Assembly: GCF_003345655.1 (NCBI RefSeq)
Contig: NZ_QQOH01000001.1
Location: 1,116,001-1,180,000, forward strand
Origin: Motiliproteus coralliicola
Lineage (GTDB): Bacteria > Pseudomonadota > Gammaproteobacteria > Pseudomonadales > Balneatricaceae
Direction of reading: 5' to 3'
Length of the DNA stretch: 64,000 bases
Shown: positions 57,281 through 64,000 of the stretch, in pieces
Numbering within the stretch: the stretch's first letter is position 1
Layout of the letters: each line of letters begins with the position of its first letter
The notes under the pieces: model-generated
What the model saw: only the letters and a program-made list of their open reading frames with translations
The model's database searches: none
What the model was told of the DNA's origin: nothing
Made by a program: the position numbers and the translations under genes

Positions 57281-57643
57281 ATGAAGCTCAATATAAACAA
57301 CCGTCAAGGCAAAGTGTCTCCTGCACTACAGAGCAAGATTGAAGAGTGGTTGGAAGCCAGCCAGGATCGTTATGGAGTAATCAGCTCGGCGCAGATCAAC
57401 ATTGAACAGTCTGAGCGTGAAGATGAAGTTGAAGCGATCCTGCACATCAAAGGCAAAGACATCTTTGCCAAGGCATCCGGACAAAACCTATACGTCGCCA
57501 TCGATACATTGAAAGATAAGATCGATCGACAGCTGGCTAAAGCAAAAGAGAAGTTGACCAACAAAAAAGGTGAGCGCAAACCAGTACCGACCGAGGATGA
57601 GATACTAGTTGACGAGGAACAACTTGAGGTCGAAGAAGGGTAA
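57281..57643 (+). CDS. hpf: HPF/RaiA-family ribosome hibernation factor
   Basis: A 120-residue protein starting MKLNINNRQGKVSPALQ, with the beta-alpha-beta-beta-beta-alpha pattern of HPF/YfiA (IEQSEREDEVEAILHIKGKDIFAKASGQNLYVAIDTLKDKIDRQLAKAKEKL) and a short acidic tail. It binds the 30S subunit in stationary phase. The start is ATG 57281 with AAGGA 7 bases upstream; an in-frame region 16 codons longer is less likely. Followed by a good terminator. Confidence 0.88.
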   Translation: MKLNINNRQGKVSPALQSKIEEWLEASQDRYGVISSAQINIEQSEREDEVEAILHIKGKDIFAKASGQNLYVAIDTLKDKIDRQLAKAKEKLTNKKGERKPVPTEDEILVDEEQLEVEEG

Positions 57644-57686
57644 TAGGTTAAGAAGACCTGTATAAACTGAATATCAACAACCTAAG

Positions 57687-57715
57687 ACCCCTGGCTTGAT
57701 CCAGGGGTTTTTATT
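57687..57715 (+). terminator. Intrinsic terminator of hpf
   Basis: CCCCTGG-CTTGAT-CCAGGGG followed by TTTTTATTT, 44 bases past the hpf stop. Confidence 0.92.
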
Positions 57716-57905
57716 TGATCACTACAAGCCGTGTTCCTTTTGCAATAACACCGGCTTTGCAGACTCCTGAGAAGTCACCGAGTGCCTCACGTTTCCTGCT
57801 AGCACCTTTAAACCCCACACATTAATGTGATCTATTCGTTCCGGTAGCACTCTGTCAGCAAATCCTGCTGTATATATTTCATCCAACCCATACCCACAAC
57901 TCGTG

Positions 57906-57911
57906 TATAAT
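57906..57911 (+). promoter_or_regulatory. Candidate -10 of truncated rimO
   Basis: A consensus TATAAT, 36 bases before the rimO start codon. The -35 is weak. It shows that the promoter side of rimO is still in place. Confidence 0.4.
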
Positions 57912-57946
57912 TCGCGCCTTTCGTCGAAGCTACAGGTAATGTGTTG

Positions 57947-58009
57947 ATGTCTGATCAAGAAACACCAAAAGTCGGATTCGTAAGTTTGGGCTGCCCCAAA
58001 GTGTTTTAA
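57947..58009 (+). pseudogene. rimO: rimO 5' fragment (first 18 codons), cut by island
   Basis: ATG 57947 gives MSDQETPKVGFVSLGCPK followed by V-F-stop. The first 18 residues are the N-terminus of RimO, the radical SAM ribosomal protein S12 methylthiotransferase; SLGCPK carries the first conserved cysteine of the N-terminal iron-sulfur domain. RimO is normally about 440 residues, and here it breaks at about 58001. AT-rich foreign DNA follows at once. The upstream side (a -10 and AGG before the ATG) is intact. Either the rest of rimO lies past the island, or the gene has been lost or relocated. Confidence 0.85.
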
Positions 58010-58115
58010 CCAACACAAAGCTTATAGCCTTCTCTCACCTACCGCATCCTCCCTTCCTGCCCATTGCCATATATGCTAGCCTGATCGATTAAACATCGTC
58101 ATCTCTAGGCAGAAA

Positions 58116-58625
58116 ATGGCTAAATTAGAAACAAACTCAAAGCCAAACAAAGCGCTTATCGAACAAACGCTGCACTCTAATGCACTCATGGCTGTAATCG
58201 TTGGCCGAATCATCATTGCGCTCGCTCTTGCAGGAGTTGCTGTAGCTGCAATGTACTTTGGTGTGCAAATGGTTCTTCCTGCAGACCCAAGCCAAGCTAG
58301 CCAGATGATTCTGACTTACAAAGACTTCAGCATGTCAGCCCAAGGGTTAGGTGCAGTAATTATGATGTCGGGAGTCGTTCTCGGTATCCTCGCTTTCCTT
58401 TGCAAGCCAAAGTTAGAAGTAAGGCCTATAAATAATTCAGGTTTAGTTAACAGACTAAGTAACAAGTCTATCAACGAAGAATCAAAAGAAGACAATCCCT
58501 CTAATAATTATTATGAGGACGACGGCCTCATATATGAGCAGTTAGATAACGAAAAAGAAAAATCATTAGATAGAGAAAATAATAATGAAAGGCCAAATGT
58601 TTCAAATCATAAGAAAGCAGCTTGA
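58116..58625 (+). CDS. Island membrane protein with two helices and Asn-rich tail
   Basis: A 169-residue protein with two hydrophobic segments (about 25-52, MAVIVGRIIIALALAGVAVA...; and 77-97, GLGAVIMMSGVVLGILAFLC) and a hydrophilic Asn/Glu/Lys-rich C-terminal half (about 105-169). It begins at ATG 58116 with AGG 9 bases upstream. No family is recognised. It is the first gene of the island and ends in a strong terminator, so it is a transcription unit of its own. The layout (short helical hairpin plus polar tail) recalls small membrane effectors or accessory proteins, but this is not evidence of function. Confidence 0.65.
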   Translation: MAKLETNSKPNKALIEQTLHSNALMAVIVGRIIIALALAGVAVAAMYFGVQMVLPADPSQASQMILTYKDFSMSAQGLGAVIMMSGVVLGILAFLCKPKLEVRPINNSGLVNRLSNKSINEESKEDNPSNNYYEDDGLIYEQLDNEKEKSLDRENNNERPNVSNHKKAA

Positions 58626-58644
58626 ACTTTCATAATTAAATACC

Positions 58645-58673
58645 AAAGGCCCTTAAATTAAGGGCCTTTTTTT
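58645..58673 (+). terminator. Intrinsic terminator of island membrane gene
   Basis: AAAGGCCCTT with AAGGGCCTTT around a short loop, followed by a run of Ts. Confidence 0.9.
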
Positions 58674-58868
58674 GTGCTACATAGTGAATACTAAGCAAGC
58701 AGAGAGATTACAAAGCTGCTCTCAAAAGCCTTCAATTCTAGCCCTCTGTAGTGGTCAAGGAATACTGGCCACGGGTATATAAGCTTTCCAGTAGACTCTC
58801 TCGGCCGCATTCGGAGGTAGGTCGTCATTATGGTGGTGCGGTCTGATCTGGCTGTAGTAGCCAACCAA

Positions 58869-59911
<1,043 letters not shown>

Positions 59912-60066
59912 CGGTTCACCTGTGGTCAGAGAAGGTGATGCTATCACCTACAATCAGGTGGCCAAATTCACTATGCCACCACAGGCTATGTGTATGACTA
60001 TCTTGAAATGGGCTTAAAGAATTTGACAAGTTTTAGGAAAAGTTCACGTGCAAAAAATTAATTCGT

Positions 60067-60660
60067 TTATTCAACAATGTTATGAAACATCTCAGCATCC
60101 AACAAATCACAATTACCTCGGCCCACTAGAATATCCTTTGTGAAATACATCCTATCAATTCCAAAACTTAAAAATGCAGAATAAACTTCTTTGTGAAGAC
60201 ATATAAAATAATCAAGTTCAGAAACAACCCCACCATCACTTAAAATTTTGAATTATATGCCTCTACAAATCCATCATAATCTGCTTTAGCTTCATGGGCA
60301 CTTTTGACTATCAAATAATTTTATTGATATGTAAGCTGGCTTAAAACCTTTGTTGCCATTATTTCTGCCAAGAAACCGGCAACATAGTACTTAGCAAGGT
60401 CGTCTTTGCTAGTAATGGTATTTTTGTTTTTTTGTCCACCCTCCCTAGCCATAATCAGAACAACCCTTTATTGAAATATATATTTCATCAGCAGGGTCTA
60501 AATGATTAATAAGGGCTATATGCCCAATCTCATGCATTGCACAGCATACTTTATCGGTATCAACTTCATTTTTTCTTCTACAAAAAAAGCCTGTTCTTTT
60601 AGTAAATATTATATTTACTTTCCTGTGCCTTCTATTCTTAGCCCTTAACCTTCCTCTCAT
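60067..60660 (-). pseudogene. Decayed HExxH (FtsH-protease/M41-like) peptidase gene
   Basis: From ATG 60660 a frame reads MRGRLRAKNRRHRKVN... with CCAMHEIGHIALINHLDP, a zincin-type HExxH helix similar to M41 peptidases, and stops at 60445. The next frame carries on with NTITSKDDLAKYYVAGFLAEIMATK, which is like the region that follows HExxH in FtsH. It has an in-frame TAA at 60323-60321, goes on with NYLIVKSAHEAKADYDG..., then needs one more shift near 60250 to read SDGGVVSELDYFICLHKEVYSAF and ends at 60067. Two frameshifts and one nonsense codon in 600 bases mark a pseudogene. The intact ancestor would have had about 195 residues, without an AAA ATPase domain. Confidence 0.7.
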
Positions 60661-60871
60661 CCTTCTCTACAGGCGGAGTAAGTCTTTTAGGTGACTCCTT
60701 TTAATTAAAGACCCTAACAATATAAAAATTACTTAACTGATAGAGCTTGCAACCAGCATGGATTAATTCACCTATGCCAGAAAAAATGCAAAAATCAATC
60801 ACGTCATATCAAGTAATAATTACCTAAAACCAATAATTTAAACACATGACTTATAAGATATAACTGTAAGA
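60661..60871. other. AT-rich gap between ROCO gene and decayed peptidase gene
   Basis: About 210 bases, very AT-rich, with no terminator that I can see, so the ROCO transcript may continue into the decayed gene. Confidence 0.4.
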
Positions 60872-63469
60872 TTAATAAAAAACCAACTTACCGAGCTCCA
60901 TTATTAATGATGTAATTAACCCAGAACCTATAGAATCTGAATTTCTATGTAAAAACGCCTCAATTCTATTCTTAGACTCCATCTTTTTATTAATATCAGC
61001 ATCGGAGTCAACTATTGAAATATCATCATAAAGAGACTTCTTATCGGCATAGCTGACATTTAAGTCATCAACGATACTTTTCAAACTTGAGGCAACCGTA
61101 TTAATAGAACAATTTGTTACATTATCTCCAACTATTGCATTGCCATTATTTTTAAATTCTTTTATCTCCATGAATCCACCTTCAAAATAGTTATTTACAA
61201 CATTACTTTCCTTTTCTTTGTCAGGCTGGTCTAAACATAGCATCTCTGATATAGAAACCTTGTCGCCACACTTGTAACATAAAATCCTATCCTCCCCCTT
61301 TCTTTGAATATTACGGACAAAGTCATAATTAAACATAAACGGATCTTTGCATGGACAAGGTATTTCCTCTACAACCACCGGGTTATTCAATGAACGATTA
61401 ATTCTTGCAAAGTCAGCACGAATAAGACCAAGAACATCCATATAATCCGAGCTAAATATCTTAACAGTAATTCTTCTTGAAATACGATCACACTCAATAA
61501 GAGAATCTACACCATTATAAGAAATCATAACTCCATTCTTCCAACACAACTTGTCTTTTATATGCTCACTATTTCTAGCAATAAAGCGAGTCATTATCCC
61601 AGCTGGCATAAACTCATATTGATACCTATACGTAAAACACTCCGAGTAATCAATATGAATATCTGGTGATGATTCTGGAAAAAGGCTTGGTATTAAAAAC
61701 TCAGTATCTTTATCTGATTTATAGCATAACTCATACCTAATCATTAGCTGCAACAAATAAGCATGAGTATCTAAAGGGTAGCCCATTTCAAGCCATATCT
61801 TTGAAATATAATCAAATTCAAAATGACCTTTAGATCTTAATATTTCTTTTGAATCAAGAGCAACGTAGGCTGCTTTCGTTGCCCACTTAGGATTTAATAT
61901 AATAATATTTTTTAAATAAGGATCATCTCTGTAGTAAAGCAAAACGCCCAGGTCATGCAGATATTGAGCTAAATTAATTGCATCATGCCCTTCAATACCT
62001 AGTTCATTACAAATATCTAAATAGTCTTGAAGAGATATATGATCCTTTCCACTTGTTTCCAAAATAGCACGAACTCTTGACCAATTTGACGGCCACCGAT
62101 CCCCGATATGAGGAAGCTGAATTAGCGCACTCTCAACAGCTTTTTTTAAAGTAAAAACCCCATCTCCTGTCATGCAACTAGTTTGATAGAACCCTATAAC
62201 ATTATTGAATTTATTTTTGATTGACAATTGATCAACATCTCTTAGCCTCTTATCAATCTTATTTAACACTATTATTATCGGGCTATTCTTACTAAGAAGA
62301 GAAATGACATTTAGCCAGTAATCAAAAGACTCTATACTTTCATCTTTCCTAGCCGTCCAAACAAGCACATACAATGATCGATTAGTTAAGAAATACTGAT
62401 GGGTTGCATAATAAATTTCCTGCCCTCCAAAGTCCCATAGATTGGCACGAAAATTAATCATTCTATCTTTTGATTCTATATACATGTACCAAGAATCAAC
62501 ATCTATACCTTCAGTTGTTCTTTCATTTAAATCCAATTTTGACCCATTATCTATCAGCTTTTTCTTTAATGAAGTTTTTCCTACCTCACCTTGGCCGACG
62601 AAAACTATTTTCGCTTCATGTATTTTATCAACTCCATCAGATGATATAGATCGCAGGAATGAAATTATTGCCCCCGTTCCTCTTCGTAATATTTCTTCAG
62701 GAACATTATCAATAGGATTATTTTTAAAACAAAGGTATTCAACACCTTCAACATGACTTATTTCTACAGGTATATTTTCAATTAAATTACTAGTCGCTAC
62801 TAAATCTTTGAGTTTATATAACCCACCTATAGCTTCTGGCAATGCTGAAATCCTATTTCTAGACAAGTCAATACTCTCTAATCCTTTTAGCAGCCCTATC
62901 TGTGGAGACACCTCTCTTATAACATTATTACAAAGACCCAAGCTAGAAACACATTTCAATTTACCTAAATTTTGAGGTATATTTTCTATTTGGCATGATG
63001 ACATGTCTAGAGTCATCAACCCTGACAAATCAAACAATGATGACGGAATATTAACGAATGGGTTATTACCAATAAACAACTCCTCTATCTCTAACAAATT
63101 AGAAATACTGGAAGGAACTTCATCGATATTATTACCATTCAAATGAAGAATCTTTATTTTTTTACAAGACAGAATACTTTCTGGAAATATATTTAATTGA
63201 CAGAATGCTAGATATAATATTTCTAGGTTTTCTAGCTTATGTATCTCGTCAGGAATTTGTTTTATACTTGTACAACTAAGATTCAACTCTACAAGGTTAG
63301 AACATTGTAGAATTTCAGTTGGAAAGCCATCAATCAAATAATTATTGCACAAATCAATTTTTTCAATACTGTCAGACAGCTCCAATATAAGATTTGGCTC
63401 ATAATAGTTCTGATTAGAGAAGTCTAAACTTACTCGTTCAAATTTTTCTTCTCTGAGTAACTCACTCAT
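60872..63469 (-). CDS. ROCO protein: LRR, Roc GTPase, COR, zinc-ribbon-like C-terminus
   Basis: An 865-residue protein. Residues 34-263 are ten leucine-rich repeats, each exactly 23 residues. A Roc GTPase follows (about 283-452): P-loop GQGEVGKTS (292-300), switch region RTTEGI, WDFGGQE (345-351), NKID (403-406) and SCMTGDG. The COR dimerisation domain (about 455-690) begins at RWPSNWSRVRAILE. C705, C707, C731 and C734 may bind zinc. The last 110 residues (YFEGGFMEIKEFKNNGNAIVGDNVTN...) are unrecognised and may be an effector or partner-binding part. Bacterial ROCO proteins dimerise through COR and cycle with nucleotide; their biological roles are mostly unknown. AT-rich, with unlike codon use. 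It starts at ATG 63469 with GGAAA close upstream. Confidence 0.93.
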   Translation of the reverse strand: MSELLREEKFERVSLDFSNQNYYEPNLILELSDSIEKIDLCNNYLIDGFPTEILQCSNLVELNLSCTSIKQIPDEIHKLENLEILYLAFCQLNIFPESILSCKKIKILHLNGNNIDEVPSSISNLLEIEELFIGNNPFVNIPSSLFDLSGLMTLDMSSCQIENIPQNLGKLKCVSSLGLCNNVIREVSPQIGLLKGLESIDLSRNRISALPEAIGGLYKLKDLVATSNLIENIPVEISHVEGVEYLCFKNNPIDNVPEEILRRGTGAIISFLRSISSDGVDKIHEAKIVFVGQGEVGKTSLKKKLIDNGSKLDLNERTTEGIDVDSWYMYIESKDRMINFRANLWDFGGQEIYYATHQYFLTNRSLYVLVWTARKDESIESFDYWLNVISLLSKNSPIIIVLNKIDKRLRDVDQLSIKNKFNNVIGFYQTSCMTGDGVFTLKKAVESALIQLPHIGDRWPSNWSRVRAILETSGKDHISLQDYLDICNELGIEGHDAINLAQYLHDLGVLLYYRDDPYLKNIIILNPKWATKAAYVALDSKEILRSKGHFEFDYISKIWLEMGYPLDTHAYLLQLMIRYELCYKSDKDTEFLIPSLFPESSPDIHIDYSECFTYRYQYEFMPAGIMTRFIARNSEHIKDKLCWKNGVMISYNGVDSLIECDRISRRITVKIFSSDYMDVLGLIRADFARINRSLNNPVVVEEIPCPCKDPFMFNYDFVRNIQRKGEDRILCYKCGDKVSISEMLCLDQPDKEKESNVVNNYFEGGFMEIKEFKNNGNAIVGDNVTNCSINTVASSLKSIVDDLNVSYADKKSLYDDISIVDSDADINKKMESKNRIEAFLHRNSDSIGSGLITSLIMELGKLVFY

Positions 63470-63546
63470 ATACTTTCCGCTATTTTTATAAAATCAACTA
63501 AACGACAAATATAATTAGAACAACTTATATAACTACTACAAACACA

Positions 63547-63879
63547 TCAGCCCTGTGGTAATGGTTGCCCTAAATATTGATGATGATATCGAATATATAC
63601 ATCAACTTTTTCGCCGCCCCAACCTTCAGCCTTTTCCAACCAGTGGTGAAAGTCATACTGATTCGTTACTGGATATCGAGACACGATTCTAATCTTACGC
63701 TTGTATCGAATCAGCCTTAGCAATTGCCCACCAGCGGACTCAAACTCAAAGAACAACGTCTCACGACGACAAGTTTTTTTCATCGTCACACACTTAACAG
63801 TTGCTTGGATCAGGTCTCTAGCTGCTTGCCTTTTTTCTGTGTTTGATTCATCCAACACATCAGCTTCTACATCAGCCAA
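63547..63879 (-). CDS. Unidentified island protein (110 aa)
   Basis: A frame of up to 110 codons from TTG 63879; a GTG at 63858 and an ATG at about 63789 are other options. The C-terminal two-thirds look protein-like (ETLFFEFESAGGQLLRLIRYK, then YDFHHWLEKAEGWGGEKVDVYIRY). I do not recognise a family. Its start overlaps the stop of the gene upstream, and the ROCO gene follows 77 bases after its stop, so the three are probably one transcript. Confidence 0.6.
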   Translation of the reverse strand: MADVEADVLDESNTEKRQAARDLIQATVKCVTMKKTCRRETLFFEFESAGGQLLRLIRYKRKIRIVSRYPVTNQYDFHHWLEKAEGWGGEKVDVYIRYHHQYLGQPLPQG

Positions 63880-64000
63880 TCATCGCTGTATTCTTCGATT
63901 ACTGAGCCAGCATCACGCAGCTTGAATTCATCTAGCTCTTTTACTATCTCGATTTTCTGAGCTTCAAGGGCGTGCATATCCCTAAGTAGGGTCGCTGGTG
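63867..64000 (-). CDS. Unidentified island protein, C-terminal end only
   Basis: A frame open from the window edge to TAG 63869-63867. The visible part is about 44 residues, charged and helical (MHALEAQKIEIVKELDEF, then SVIEEYSDDWLM). The stop overlaps the next gene by 13 bases if TTG 63879 is used, so translation may be coupled. A charged helical C-terminus next to an island edge could belong to a recombinase or a coiled-coil protein, but this cannot be settled. Confidence 0.5.
   Translation of the reverse strand, partial: PATLLRDMHALEAQKIEIVKELDEFKLRDAGSVIEEYSDDWLM

Larger units (their letters stand above)
57644..57946. other. Intergenic region, hpf to rimO fragment
   Basis: About 300 bases, with the hpf terminator near its left end and the rimO promoter near its right end. 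A minus-strand frame across this region and the rimO fragment is antisense and not protein-like. Confidence 0.45.

Noticed and set aside
57722-58018. A 98-codon minus-strand frame across the rimO junction
   Set aside because: It is antisense to the recognised rimO start and spans the break between core and island DNA; no ribosome binding site.

Overview
The window is a piece of a gammaproteobacterial chromosome, most likely a marine or brackish member of the Oceanospirillales/Pseudomonadales. The sodium-pumping NADH:quinone oxidoreductase operon (nqrABCDEF with apbE and nqrM), the soluble transhydrogenase sthA, a long-form glyceraldehyde-3-phosphate dehydrogenase, mfd and a csiV-like gene lie in one block. 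As far as I recall, Pseudomonas aeruginosa has the same block in the same order. A Na+/alanine-glycine symporter, NhaB, a TRAP transporter and type IV pilus and chemotaxis genes also fit a motile, Na+-using, amino-acid-consuming heterotroph. About 58 kb are moderately GC-rich and densely coded. No rRNA, tRNA or CRISPR array was seen.

Layout. 1-3.5 kb: a moxR/DUF58 pair (DUF58 cut by the window edge) and a membrane protein fusing a 2Fe-2S ferredoxin to a class III nucleotide cyclase. 3.9-13.8 kb: pilU without pilT, a GAF-GGDEF protein, small secreted or zinc-ribbon proteins, an AraC regulator divergent from a cytochrome P460, a PAS-type (Aer-like) chemoreceptor, a metallo-beta-lactamase-fold protein, an SMR pump and a VOC protein. 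13.8-30.2 kb: sthA, nqrM, apbE, nqrFEDCBA, gap, an AraC/GyrI regulator, mfd and csiV. 30.2-36.7 kb: a candidate structured small RNA and a yejABEF-like peptide ABC operon. 36.7-47.3 kb: a periplasmic binding protein, a YebG-like protein, an AGCS symporter, a ureohydrolase with a divergent MocR regulator, and a LysR regulator with divergent dctPQM TRAP genes. 47.3-57.7 kb: a large PAS-GGDEF-EAL protein, nhaB, an MscS channel, a LysR regulator divergent from an exported DJ-1/PfpI protein, and a ribosome hibernation factor.

At about base 58001 the chromosome is interrupted. The first 18 codons of rimO, with a likely promoter, run straight into unrelated AT-rich DNA. From there to the window end is a genomic island. 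It holds a two-helix membrane protein, an IS3-family element whose OrfB ends early, a decayed HExxH (FtsH-protease-like) gene, an 865-residue LRR-Roc-COR (ROCO) GTPase, and two overlapping unidentified genes at the right edge. The ROCO gene and its neighbours on the same strand are the best candidate for a poorly described, possibly defensive, system.

Several divergent regulator/target pairs have clear dyad operators between them: AraC/P460, MocR/ureohydrolase, LysR/TRAP and LysR/PfpI. Three convergent gene junctions carry strong hairpins without a U-tract. Translation starts were re-chosen by hand where a TTG or GTG codon upstream was less likely than an internal ATG with a better ribosome binding site. 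The exception is yejE, whose best start appears to be CTG.
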